From the NCBI RefSeq assembly GCF_000743705.1, contig NZ_JQEZ01000006.1, positions 66,547-130,546 of the forward strand: a DNA stretch of 64,000 nt, given 5' to 3'. Made by a program: the position numbers and the translations under genes. Below are positions 9,081 to 17,319 of this stretch, piece after piece (the first letter of the stretch is position 1; every line of letters starts with the position of its first letter). The notes beneath the pieces are model-generated. The model had not been told where the DNA came from and did no database searches. It saw nothing but the letters and a program-made list of their open reading frames with translations. Source of the DNA: Ruegeria halocynthiae. Its GTDB lineage: Bacteria; Pseudomonadota; Alphaproteobacteria; Rhodobacterales; Rhodobacteraceae.

Positions 9081-10919
9081 GTGACCACTTTTTCAGCCGT
9101 TTCAATTGCCTACAAGCGCGCGTGGGCGCGTCGCCGCGTCTTTGTGCCGATCTATATCGCGGTGCGTTTGATGCTGGTGGCGCTGATTGCCCCGGCTGTG
9201 GCGATCACCGTGAATCTGGCTGTATCGCTGTCGAATCAGACCGCCCTGACCGATCAGGCCATCGCCGCCTTTATCCTGTCGCCCGCCGGGTTCATTGCGG
9301 CCATTGTCGTGCTCAGCCTGTTTTTGCTGGCCGAGGTCTTTGTGTTCTCGGTCATGGCCGGATCGTTGCGGATGGGGGAATCCGATCCGTGGCGCGCGGG
9401 CAGTTCCGCCATCGGGCTGATCCTGTCCCGCCTGCCTGCGCTGTTTGGCTTTGCGGTGCGGTTTGTTGTGCGCGTTCTGCTGTTGGTTCTGCCCTTCGCG
9501 GTGATTGCCGCCTTGATTGCATGGTGGACGCTGACCGAGTTCGATATCAACTATTACCTGACCTTCCACCCGCCGTCGTTCTGGGTGGCGGTGGTTCTGA
9601 TCGGGGCTTTGGTTCTGGTCATGGCCTGGGTGTTGATCCGCCGCCTGTCTGCCTGGGCGCTGGGGCTACATCTGGTCTTGTTCGAAGGGGTTCATCCGGG
9701 GCACGCGTTCAACATCAGCGCCACCCGGATGGAAGGCAAACGCGGTCGTCTCAAGATCGAGCTGGCGATCTGGCTGATCTTGCGCCTGGTCATCGCCGCC
9801 GTGATCGCTTGGGTGGCTGGCCTGCTATTTGCGCTGGTGCCCCTGCAAGGCACGGCAAACCTGAAGCTGGCGCTGATCTACAGCCTGTTGGTTGCGGGGA
9901 TGTGGTCGCTGGCCGGGCTGGTGCTGGCAGCCACTGCACTTGGTGCCTTGGCGGTTGTGCTGGATGGGTTTTTCGAAATCAGAACCACAGAGCCGCCCCA
10001 TCCCGAACCCGGCAGCCTGCGTGTGCCTTTGATTGCGGCGGTTGGTGCCGCAGCCGTTGCCGTGCTGATCGGGTTGTGGTTTGGGCAACACCTGCTGGAG
10101 CGCGTTCAGGCACCGGACCGGGCCGAGGTCATCGGCCATCGTGGCGCGGCGGCATTGCGGCCGGAAAACACCATGGCCGCGGTTCTCAAGGCGATCGAAG
10201 ACGGCGCGGATTGGGTTGAGATCGACGTGCAGGAAACGGCGGATGATGTGATCGTCGTTGCCCATGACAGCGACTTCATGAAGCTGGCGGGCGTGAACCT
10301 CAAGGTCTGGGATGCGACGATGGAGGATATCGCCGGGATTGATATCGGCAGCTGGTTCGGCCCCGAATACGCGGATCAGCGCACGCCCACATTGCGCGAC
10401 GTGCTGGAGGCGGCGAAAGGCAAGGCCAAGGTCATCATCGAGCTGAAGTATTATGGTCATGACGTAGACCTGGAAAACCGTGTCGCGGCCATCGTCGAAG
10501 AGTTCGGGATGCAGGACGACATCGCCACCATGTCGCTGAAATACCCGGCGGTGCAAAAGATGAAAGCCCTGCGCCCGGATTGGCGCGCCGGGGTGCTGGC
10601 CGCCACCGCCATTGGCGATCTGTCGGGTCTGGAGGGCGATTTCGTGGCGGTGAACGCCGCGATGGTGACACCGGGGCTGGTGCGTTCGGTTCAGGCGGCG
10701 GGCAAGGATATCTATGTCTGGACGGTGAACGATCCGCTACAGATGTCGGCCATGGCCTCGATGGGGGTGGATGGGCTGATCACCGACCGCCCGGCGATGG
10801 CCAATGAGGTGCTGCGGGTGCGCGCCGAGATGGGCCCGGCGGAACGGCTGTTGCTGTGGCTGGCCACGACTTTTGGCATGTCGGTCGATACACAGGCAAT
10901 GCGCGATGAAAACCCGTGA
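9081..10919 (+). CDS. Membrane-anchored glycerophosphodiester phosphodiesterase
   Basis: A 612-residue two-part protein. Roughly residues 1-345 form a multi-helix membrane domain. From His353 a GDPD domain begins (GHRGA, then PENTMAA, EIDVQET and AHDSDF), supplying the catalytic His and metal ligands used to split glycerophosphodiesters into glycerol-3-phosphate and an alcohol. The start is GTG at 9081, supported by the purine-rich AGGGGGGCA just upstream. The last 14 bases overlap the start of the next gene, a secreted phospholipase-A2-like protein, so the two are probably made together and may act on the same lipids. Confidence 0.9.
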   Translation: MTTFSAVSIAYKRAWARRRVFVPIYIAVRLMLVALIAPAVAITVNLAVSLSNQTALTDQAIAAFILSPAGFIAAIVVLSLFLLAEVFVFSVMAGSLRMGESDPWRAGSSAIGLILSRLPALFGFAVRFVVRVLLLVLPFAVIAALIAWWTLTEFDINYYLTFHPPSFWVAVVLIGALVLVMAWVLIRRLSAWALGLHLVLFEGVHPGHAFNISATRMEGKRGRLKIELAIWLILRLVIAAVIAWVAGLLFALVPLQGTANLKLALIYSLLVAGMWSLAGLVLAATALGALAVVLDGFFEIRTTEPPHPEPGSLRVPLIAAVGAAAVAVLIGLWFGQHLLERVQAPDRAEVIGHRGAAALRPENTMAAVLKAIEDGADWVEIDVQETADDVIVVAHDSDFMKLAGVNLKVWDATMEDIAGIDIGSWFGPEYADQRTPTLRDVLEAAKGKAKVIIELKYYGHDVDLENRVAAIVEEFGMQDDIATMSLKYPAVQKMKALRPDWRAGVLAATAIGDLSGLEGDFVAVNAAMVTPGLVRSVQAAGKDIYVWTVNDPLQMSAMASMGVDGLITDRPAMANEVLRVRAEMGPAERLLLWLATTFGMSVDTQAMRDENP

Positions 10920-11466
10920 CCTGACCCTGCTGCTTGCGCTGTTGGCCGCCCCGGCCGTGGCGCAGGATTTCATGCGCAGCATTGAGATACCCGCCCACCG
11001 CGCCCTGATCGCGCAGCGGGGGGATGTTGAACTGACCCCGTTTGAAACAGACGGATGTTCCGGCGGCCTGTCGTCCAGCTGGCGCTTCGTGGCCAGGACC
11101 TTTCCCAGTTTCCGCGCCCTTTATGAGGCGCATCCCCCGTGGGAATACTGCTGCGTGACACATGACCGTGCCTATCACAACGCTGGCGAGACGACGCAGG
11201 CCAGCGACAGTTTCGATGCGCGCCTGTCTGCGGATGACACGCTGCGCGCCTGTGTCAAACAGCACGGTCAGGACCACGCCGAAGATTATGCCGACCGCTA
11301 TGACATGACGCCGGATCAGATTCGCGCGGCCCATTCCCTCACCGCCCAGGCGATGTATACGGCGGTGCGATTGGGGGGCGGGCCGTGTTCCGGGTTGCCC
11401 TGGCGCTGGGGCTTCGGATATCCGGGGTGTTCGGTGTTTCAACCTGTGACACCTGCGCGCGAATGA
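10906..11466 (+). CDS. Secreted phospholipase-A2-like protein
   Basis: 186 residues from the ATG at 10906, with a signal peptide (1-19, ending AVA before Gln20). The mature part carries DGCSGG (49-54) and CCVTHDRAYHNAG (82-94). The latter resembles the PLA2 active site, a His-Asp pair (H86-D87) next to adjacent cysteines, with the Tyr (Y90) spacing seen in bacterial and fungal PLA2-like proteins. The eukaryotic PROSITE pattern would have Cys where this has Ala. Further cysteines fit a disulfide-bonded exported protein. It overlaps the glycerophosphodiesterase gene. Hydrolase activity is inferred, not shown. Confidence 0.62.
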   Translation: MKTRDLTLLLALLAAPAVAQDFMRSIEIPAHRALIAQRGDVELTPFETDGCSGGLSSSWRFVARTFPSFRALYEAHPPWEYCCVTHDRAYHNAGETTQASDSFDARLSADDTLRACVKQHGQDHAEDYADRYDMTPDQIRAAHSLTAQAMYTAVRLGGGPCSGLPWRWGFGYPGCSVFQPVTPARE

Positions 11467-11534
11467 CGTGGTGACAGCCCTCGGTTTTTCGATTATCCAA
11501 CATGTTGAACACGCGAATTAGGAATCTCTGAGTC

Positions 11535-11669
11535 ATGGCTGAATACAAGCACGGCGAAATGGACATCAACGTTCAAACCAAAACCTTCAATGGTTTCGTA
11601 AAGGCCACCACCTGGTGTGTGGTCGCCATCGCCATCCTGTGCCTTTTCCTGGCGGTCTTTGCCTCTTAA
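11535..11669 (+). CDS. aa3-type cytochrome c oxidase subunit IV
   Basis: A 44-residue protein beginning MAEYKHGEMDI. A short polar N-terminus with the conserved tail ...TKTFNGFVK is followed by one membrane helix (about residues 24-43). This matches the small alphaproteobacterial subunit IV of aa3-type cytochrome c oxidase (COX4_pro_2). It lies far from other oxidase subunits in this window. The next gene starts 18 bases downstream. Confidence 0.85.
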   Translation: MAEYKHGEMDINVQTKTFNGFVKATTWCVVAIAILCLFLAVFAS

Positions 11670-11687
11670 TCCAAGTCGGGGTCAGCT

Positions 11688-12320
11688 GTGATCAGGATTT
11701 TGCTCGCCTGCCTGCTGGCAGTGACCGTGGCAGGCTGCACCGGATCGCAGCGACCACAGGCGGATCAGTCGGACATCGTGGCCCGGTCCTATCAGGACCC
11801 GGGGCCATCGACGCTGACGCTTTACACCATGATCAACACCCGGAACGGTTCGGGCGCGCATACGTCGTTGATGATCAGCGGCAGTGAGCGGGTGATCTTT
11901 GATCCGGCGGGATCGTTCCGCGCGGATGTGGTGCCGATCAAGGATGATGTGCTGTACGGGATCACCCCGAATGCGGAACGTGCCTATCGCAGCTCGCACG
12001 CCCGCGAAACGCATTATGCGCGCATCCAGACCATTCAGGTTTCCCCGCAGCAGGCCGAAATCGCCTTGCAGCTGGCCAAGCAGATGGGGCCGGTAGCGGG
12101 GGCGTTCTGCGCGAACTCGACCGCCCAGCTATTGCAGCAGGTGCCGGGGTTCGAGCAGATAAACACCACCTTCTACCCGGTCAAATTGTCCGATCAGTTC
12201 GGGCAGATACCCGGAGTTTCCACTACCGAGTACCGCGAAAGTGACAATGCCGATCTGCAGGCTGGGCTGGCGGCGAACAATGCCCTGTTGAACCAGCAGG
12301 ATGCGGGATTAACCCAATAA
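11688..12320 (+). CDS. Lipoprotein of unknown function, possibly a permuted papain-like fold
   Basis: 210 residues with a lipobox ending at Cys17 (VTVAGC), so probably a lipoprotein. The start is GTG at 11688. I do not recognise a named family. The arrangement GAHTSLMIS (His58), then FDPAGSF, then a helix beginning FCANSTAQLL (Cys141) recalls the His-first, Cys-later order of circularly permuted NlpC/P60 or LRAT-like amidases. This is a guess from pattern only. The 3' end overlaps the convergent azlD-like gene by 12 bases. Confidence 0.7.
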   Translation: MIRILLACLLAVTVAGCTGSQRPQADQSDIVARSYQDPGPSTLTLYTMINTRNGSGAHTSLMISGSERVIFDPAGSFRADVVPIKDDVLYGITPNAERAYRSSHARETHYARIQTIQVSPQQAEIALQLAKQMGPVAGAFCANSTAQLLQQVPGFEQINTTFYPVKLSDQFGQIPGVSTTEYRESDNADLQAGLAANNALLNQQDAGLTQ

Positions 12321-12641
12321 GTACAGCAACCCGTACAGGGTTGCGGCCCCTGAGAATATGGCCGCAATCACATTTCTGGTAATCACTCCGACCGACAAGG
12401 CAACCGCTGCTGCTGCCATACGCGGCACATCCGGCTGCCCCCCGGTTGCGGTGGGCCAGACCACCAGCGGCGCAATCAGCGCCGGTATGATGGCCACCGC
12501 TGTATAACGCAGATGGCGCAGCAGCCATGGCGGCATTGGGCGGTCTCCGACCAGACCGATGAAGGTAAAGCGCAGGGCAAAGCTGCCAACGGCCAGACCG
12601 ATGATGACGATCCACAGGGTTGTTGCGTCGATCTGGGTCAT
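12309..12641 (-). CDS. AzlD family branched-chain amino acid exporter subunit
   Basis: A 110-residue membrane protein with about three helices, of the AzlD family. AzlD is the small partner of AzlC in branched-chain amino acid export. The neighbour immediately upstream is AzlC, and the two overlap by 4 bases (ATGA), as expected for a two-subunit exporter. Recognisable segments are IIGLAVGSFALRFTFI and GDRPMPPWLLRHLRY. It is the last gene of this minus-strand pair. Confidence 0.88.
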   Translation of the reverse strand: MTQIDATTLWIVIIGLAVGSFALRFTFIGLVGDRPMPPWLLRHLRYTAVAIIPALIAPLVVWPTATGGQPDVPRMAAAAVALSVGVITRNVIAAIFSGAATLYGLLYLLG

Positions 12642-13360
12642 GATCTTCTCTGCTCCAGCCTGCGCTCGAACATCAGTTCAGCCTGCGCCCCGGCGATCAT
12701 CCCGGCTGCTCCGGCGATCAGCAGGCCCAGGTTGAACGGCACCGCAACCACCAGAAGGGCAACGATGATGGCGACCAAAGCCGCCACCACATGCGCCAGC
12801 GTGCGCATCATCGGCCCGATCATGGCCAGAAAGGTGATCGGCAACGCGAAATCCAGCGCCCAGCTGTCGGGGATCTGCGTTCCCAGCACGGCCCCTAAAT
12901 AAGTCGCCAATATCCACAGCGGCGTGATCGGCGTGACCGAGCCAAAGAAATAGGCCATGCGTTGCGGCACGGTCATCTTTGGGTCCTTTTCGAATTGCAC
13001 GATGGAACAGGCATAGGATTGATCCACCGTCACATAGGCGGCGCAGGCCCTTTGCCACAGCGGTGCGGACCCCAGAAAAGGCGTCAATGAGGCCGAATAC
13101 ATCGCCACCCGCAGGTTCACCGCCAAAGCCGAGGCCAGCACAATCGCCGTAGGTGTGTTGTCCTGCAACAGTTGCAGCGCAGTGAACTGCGCGGCCCCGG
13201 CAAAAACGGTCGCCGAAAAGGCGATGGTCTGGATGATGTTCAGCCCGGCCTCGGTCGCGAACACGCCGAACAGGGTGCCAAAGGGGATCGCCACAAAGAT
13301 GAACGGGGTCCCGTCGCGAAGACCCTTCCAGAAGTATGACTTGGGTGTGGTGTCTGCCAT
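12638..13360 (-). CDS. AzlC family permease (branched-chain amino acid export)
   Basis: A 240-residue membrane protein of the AzlC/YgaZ family, large subunit of a branched-chain amino acid exporter. The family is recognised from PFIFVAIPFGTLFGV, AGAAQFTALQLL and AYVTVDQSYACS. It is followed by azlD with ATGA overlap. It is divergent from fdhD across only 67 bp, so both promoters must lie in that gap or partly within the genes. Confidence 0.9.
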   Translation of the reverse strand: MADTTPKSYFWKGLRDGTPFIFVAIPFGTLFGVFATEAGLNIIQTIAFSATVFAGAAQFTALQLLQDNTPTAIVLASALAVNLRVAMYSASLTPFLGSAPLWQRACAAYVTVDQSYACSIVQFEKDPKMTVPQRMAYFFGSVTPITPLWILATYLGAVLGTQIPDSWALDFALPITFLAMIGPMMRTLAHVVAALVAIIVALLVVAVPFNLGLLIAGAAGMIAGAQAELMFERRLEQRRS

Positions 13361-13427
13361 GGCTAAATCCTATGGTGTTGCATGCAGCAGTAGCGGTCTT
13401 GGGAAAGGGTTGCAATTGGCCACGGAA

Positions 13428-14297
13428 ATGGACCTGTCGGACTATATCATCGCCCCCGATCCCGGCGCGGCACGCCTGACTCGCGCGGTTGAGGGCGTGG
13501 ATCAGAATGGTGAAGTCAGCCGAATTTCGGTGGTCGAGGAACGGCCGCTGACGATTTTCCTCAATTCTCAAGAAATCGTGACCGCGATGACCATTGGCGA
13601 TTATCCCCAATATCTGGCGCTGGGTTTCCTGCGCAATCAGGGGATGCTGCTGGATGATGACCAGATCACACGGGTCGATTACGACGACGATCTGGAAACC
13701 GTCGTGGTCCGCACCGCGCGCGAAACCTCATATGAGGATAAGCTGAAGAAAAAGACCCGCACCAGCGGTTGCGCGGTGGGCACCGTGTTCGGCGACATGA
13801 TGGAGGGGCTGGAGGATGTGCGCCTGCCACAGGTCTCGGTCCGTACCTCATGGCTCTATGATCTGGCGGGCAAGATCAACCGCACCCCATCGCTGTATCT
13901 TGAGGCGGGCGCGATCCACGGAACGGTCCTGTGCCGCGAAAACCGCCCGCTGGTCTATATGGAGGACGTAGGCCGCCATAACGCGGTCGATAAGATTGCG
14001 GGCTGGATGCTGTCCGAACGCGAGGCGGCGGATGACAAGATCCTGTACACCACGGGTCGCCTGACATCCGAGATGGTGATCAAAACGGCGATGATGGGCA
14101 TCCCTGTGTTGGCGTCGCGGTCGGGGTTCACCGCCTGGGGTGTCGAGATCGCCCGCGAGGTCGGCCTGACCCTGATTGGCCGGATGCGTGGGCAGCGTTT
14201 TGTGTGTTTGGCGGGCGAGGATCGCCTGCTGCGCGACGTGGACCCGGCGACCGTAGCAGTCGAGGACAAGAAGCATCGCAGGAAGAGTGCGGGATGA
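13428..14297 (+). CDS. fdhD: Formate dehydrogenase accessory sulfurtransferase FdhD
   Basis: FdhD passes sulfur to the molybdenum bis-MGD cofactor before its insertion in formate dehydrogenase. From the ATG at 13428 the protein has 289 residues, a typical length. A TTG at 13410 with GGGAAAG before it is an alternative start; the far longer open frame runs antisense to azlC. Family blocks are VEERPLTIFLN, DYPQYLALGFL, VYMEDVGRHNAVDK and TGRLTSEMV. The sulfur-loop reads TSGCAVGT, keeping Cys115 but with Gly118 where E. coli has the second Cys of its C-x-x-C. It is first in a five-gene run linked by ATGA overlaps. Confidence 0.93.
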   Translation: MDLSDYIIAPDPGAARLTRAVEGVDQNGEVSRISVVEERPLTIFLNSQEIVTAMTIGDYPQYLALGFLRNQGMLLDDDQITRVDYDDDLETVVVRTARETSYEDKLKKKTRTSGCAVGTVFGDMMEGLEDVRLPQVSVRTSWLYDLAGKINRTPSLYLEAGAIHGTVLCRENRPLVYMEDVGRHNAVDKIAGWMLSEREAADDKILYTTGRLTSEMVIKTAMMGIPVLASRSGFTAWGVEIAREVGLTLIGRMRGQRFVCLAGEDRLLRDVDPATVAVEDKKHRRKSAG

Positions 14298-14830
14298 TTT
14301 TGGTAACCTTCAAGATCTTCGCACTCTTTGTTCTCTCTGTCAGTATTATTCCGCTCTATTTTCTCGCGCTTCGAAACTACGCGCGCAGCAAACGGGCCGT
14401 CATTGAAGGGATGGCGCAATTGGATGTCGACACGCGTCATCAGCTAGGCTGGGTGCCGAAGGGCTACATTGGTTTGTTTGATTTGCTTGCCTCCCTTCGG
14501 CTGGGTTGGCAATCTTGGGGCTTAATGTCACAACAGCAAAACTTAGCTCTTCAACGGGTCTTATTACATGGCCTGCCCAAAAACGCCGAGCTATCTGGAG
14601 AAACCAAAAAATCAGCCCGCAGGTTTCGGAGATATTTTTGCTTTTTCATTGCTCCATTGGCTGTACTGATCTTATTGTCGGCCTACATCCGCTTAAGTCA
14701 TGATCTGGCCGACTTTTCGGGAATGTCTCTGAGCATTTGCTATCTCCTATTGGGTTTTGGCCTCGCGGTATGGGTGTTCATACCGCAAGAAAAATTCAAA
14801 AAATGGCCAGAAATCGAGGATCGCACATGA
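14294..14830 (+). CDS. Membrane protein of unknown function within the molybdenum-cofactor operon
   Basis: 178 residues with three predicted helices (about 3-25, 115-132 and 145-164) and a basic, polar middle section. I do not recognise a family. It overlaps fdhD by ATGA at its start and mobA by ATGA at its end, so it is translated as part of the operon. Its DNA is clearly richer in A+T than the flanking genes, with codons such as TTA, TCT and CTT rare nearby. This suggests a later arrival that has been fitted exactly between two coupled genes. A role in molybdenum metabolism is not supported by any motif. Confidence 0.72.
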   Translation: MILVTFKIFALFVLSVSIIPLYFLALRNYARSKRAVIEGMAQLDVDTRHQLGWVPKGYIGLFDLLASLRLGWQSWGLMSQQQNLALQRVLLHGLPKNAELSGETKKSARRFRRYFCFFIAPLAVLILLSAYIRLSHDLADFSGMSLSICYLLLGFGLAVWVFIPQEKFKKWPEIEDRT

Positions 14831-15471
14831 CCCGCCCGCTCGGCATCATCCTCGCCGGTGGGCTTGCCACCCGAATGGGCGGCGGCGACAAGGGGCTGTT
14901 ACAGATCGGCGATCAAAGCCTGTTGTCTCATGTAATCAACCGACTTGGCCCTCAGGTGGACGGCTTGGCGCTGAACGCCAATGGTGATCCTGAACGATTT
15001 GCCGATCTGAACCTGCCCATCCTGCCTGATACGATCGAAGGGTTTGCCGGACCTCTGGCGGGCGTTCTGGCCGGGCTCGATTGGGCCGCCGCGCAGGGCG
15101 CGGACAGCATCGTCACCGCCGCAGCCGACACGCCATTTTTTCCACGCGATCTGGTGGCGCGTCTGACGCAGGCTGCCGACGGGCAGGCGCATCCGCTGGT
15201 GTTGGCCACCACGCCGCGCACCGGGGACGAGGCGTTGAAGTCCGGGGGCGGCAAGAGGGTCAACCGGCACCCGACTTTTGGATTGTGGCCCGTGGCGTTG
15301 CGCGATGACCTGCGTGCGGCGCTGAATGACGGGCTGCGCAAGGTGGTGCTGTGGACCGACAAGCATGACGGGCGTGAGGCGCTGTTTCCGGCTGATCTCT
15401 TCGACCCATTTTTTAACGTCAATACTCCTGACGATCTGGCGCGGGCGCAAAAGCTGTTGGAGCAGGCATGA
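14827..15471 (+). CDS. mobA: Molybdenum cofactor guanylyltransferase MobA
   Basis: Attaches GMP from GTP to molybdopterin to form the MGD cofactor of the DMSO-reductase family, including formate dehydrogenases. The 214-residue protein starts MTRPLGIILAGG with the nucleotide-binding signature GGLATRMGGGDKG (residues 11-23), and later LPDTIEGFAGPLAGVLAGL and AADTPFFP. The ATG at 14827 overlaps the preceding stop, and its own stop overlaps mobB, both as ATGA. Context with fdhD fits a formate dehydrogenase maturation operon. Confidence 0.95.
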   Translation: MTRPLGIILAGGLATRMGGGDKGLLQIGDQSLLSHVINRLGPQVDGLALNANGDPERFADLNLPILPDTIEGFAGPLAGVLAGLDWAAAQGADSIVTAAADTPFFPRDLVARLTQAADGQAHPLVLATTPRTGDEALKSGGGKRVNRHPTFGLWPVALRDDLRAALNDGLRKVVLWTDKHDGREALFPADLFDPFFNVNTPDDLARAQKLLEQA

Positions 15472-15959
15472 AGGTCTACGGCGTCACCGGTTGGAAGAAC
15501 GCGGGCAAAACCGGGTTGATGGAGCGGCTGGTGACCGAGATCACCGGGCGCGGGTTGACCGTGTCGACCCTGAAACACGCCCACCACAGCGTCGATGTGG
15601 ACCAACCGGGCACGGACAGTCACCGCCACCGCGTGGCCGGTGCCTCTGAGGTGTTGCTTGCCTCGGGTCAGCGTGTTGCGATCATGCAGGAACTGCGCGG
15701 CGCGCCCGAGCCGTCGCTGGATTCGCTGCTGGCACGCCTGTCTCCGGTCGATCTGGTGTTGATCGAGGGGTTCAAGCGCGAGGCACACTCCAAGATCGAG
15801 GCGTTTCGGATCGAGGCCGGCAACCCTCTGATCGCGCCGGAGAACGATACGGTCCGCGCCGTGGCCAGTGACACGCCTTTGGACCTGAGCATCCCGGTTT
15901 TTGATCTGGACGATACCAGCGGAATTGCGGATTTCATCCTGCAAGAGGTCGGATTATGA
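15468..15959 (+). CDS. mobB: Molybdopterin-guanine dinucleotide biosynthesis protein MobB
   Basis: A 163-residue P-loop GTP-binding adaptor that helps MobA. The Walker A motif is GWKNAGKTGL near residues 6-15, and the conserved stretches HAHHSVDVDQPGTDS and LVLIEGFKREAHSKIE are present. Length is normal. ATGA overlaps join it to mobA and moeA. Confidence 0.95.
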   Translation: MKVYGVTGWKNAGKTGLMERLVTEITGRGLTVSTLKHAHHSVDVDQPGTDSHRHRVAGASEVLLASGQRVAIMQELRGAPEPSLDSLLARLSPVDLVLIEGFKREAHSKIEAFRIEAGNPLIAPENDTVRAVASDTPLDLSIPVFDLDDTSGIADFILQEVGL

Positions 15960-17221
15960 GCAAACCGGACATCACACCGCCGCCCCTGCGCAACGACTGT
16001 TTCGCCTTGCCCGCCGGGGTGAGTTGGACACCGGTGGATGAGGCGCTGGCCCTGCTGCGCGATAGATTGACGGTGGTCACAGCGACCGAGACAGTGCCCT
16101 TGGATCAGGCGGCGGGGCGCATTCTGGCCAGGGATATCGTCGCACAGCGGTCAAATCCGCCACAACCGAATACCGCGGTGGACGGGTACGGGTTTGCCGG
16201 TGCCGCCCCTGAGGGCGCGCAGGTGATGCCGCTGCATCCCGGGCGCGCGGCGGCGGGCTTCCCGTTTGATGGGGTTGTGCCGGATGGCCATGCGCTGCGG
16301 GTACTGACAGGGGCCGCGTTGCCCGCAGGGGTGGATACGGTCATTCTGGAAGAGGACGTGACCGTGCAGGCTGACCACATCGCCTTTCACGGTCCTCTGA
16401 AGCAGGGCGCAAACACCCGCCGCGCTGGCGAGGACGTGGTCGAAGGCGACCCGGTTCTGCCCGCCGGGCGCAGGCTGACGCCAGCCGATCTGGCCCTGCT
16501 GTCGGCGACGGGTATCGCCAAAGTGCAGGTACGCAAGGTGTTGCGCGTGGCCGTTTTGTCGACCGGGGATGAGCTGGTCGAACCCGGGGACAGTGCAGGC
16601 CCGGGTCAGATTTTTGATGCCAACCGCCCGATGTTGTTATCGCTGATGGATCGGATGGGGTATCAGCCGGTGGATATGGGGCGTGTGGCGGATGACCGTG
16701 ATGCCCTGCGCGACCGCCTGAATTCGGCCGCAGCGCAGGCGGATGTGATCCTGACCAGCGGTGGCGCGTCAGCGGGGGATGAGGATCACGTCTCGGCCCT
16801 GTTGCGGCAGGCGGGCGCGATGCAGGAATGGCGGATTGCGCTGAAACCCGGACGTCCCTTGGCGCTGGGCCTGTGGAACGACACACCGGTCTTCGGCTTG
16901 CCCGGAAATCCGGTGGCGGCCTTGGTCTGTACACTGATCTTTGCCCGCCCGGCGCTGGGCCTGATGGCGGGTGAGGGCTGGCAGGAACCCCAGGGGTTCG
17001 ACCTGCCCGCCGCCTTTGAGAAACGCAAGAAACCGGGCCGCCGCGAATACCTGCGCGCCCGCGTGCGCGATGGCCGGGCCGAGGTGTTTTCCTCGGAAGG
17101 GTCGGGCCGGATCAGTGGCCTCAGTTGGGCCGAAGGTCTGGTCGAGATCGAAGACGGCGCGCGCCACATCAAACCGGGCGACAGCGTCCGGTTCATCCCC
17201 TATGGCAGCTTTGGGCTTTAG
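15956..17221 (+). CDS. moeA: Molybdopterin molybdotransferase MoeA
   Basis: MoeA inserts molybdate into adenylylated molybdopterin. This 421-residue protein has the full family layout: PQPNTAVDGYGF near residue 70, VLSTGDELVEPGD and IFDANRPMLLSLM in the middle, the catalytic-domain signature TSGGASAGDEDHV, and PGNPVAALVC. It is the last gene of the fdhD-mobA-mobB-moeA unit. Its stop is followed immediately by a long nested inverted repeat that may end transcription. Confidence 0.95.
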   Translation: MSKPDITPPPLRNDCFALPAGVSWTPVDEALALLRDRLTVVTATETVPLDQAAGRILARDIVAQRSNPPQPNTAVDGYGFAGAAPEGAQVMPLHPGRAAAGFPFDGVVPDGHALRVLTGAALPAGVDTVILEEDVTVQADHIAFHGPLKQGANTRRAGEDVVEGDPVLPAGRRLTPADLALLSATGIAKVQVRKVLRVAVLSTGDELVEPGDSAGPGQIFDANRPMLLSLMDRMGYQPVDMGRVADDRDALRDRLNSAAAQADVILTSGGASAGDEDHVSALLRQAGAMQEWRIALKPGRPLALGLWNDTPVFGLPGNPVAALVCTLIFARPALGLMAGEGWQEPQGFDLPAAFEKRKKPGRREYLRARVRDGRAEVFSSEGSGRISGLSWAEGLVEIEDGARHIKPGDSVRFIPYGSFGL

Positions 17222-17223
17222 AT

Positions 17224-17317
17224 CGCTTTGCATTTGATTTGGATCGAAATACGCTGCCTCAACCCGGCGGGTTGAACGCGCATTTCGACTGGTTTGCCTT
17301 GGACAAAACGCAAAGCG
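17224..17317. repeat. Nested imperfect palindrome between moeA and a convergent gene
   Basis: Three arms are nested around one centre. The outer pair is CGCTTTGCATTT (17224-17235) with AAACGCAAAGCG (17306-17317), 11 of 12 paired. The middle pair is TCGAAAT (17244-17250) with ATTTCGA (17282-17288). The inner pair is TCAACCC with GGGTTGA around a GGC loop (17259-17275). There is no long T-run, so it is not a textbook terminator. It could end transcription from both sides, fold as an RNA, or be a copy of a dispersed intergenic palindrome. Confidence 0.6.
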
Positions 17318-17319
17318 CT

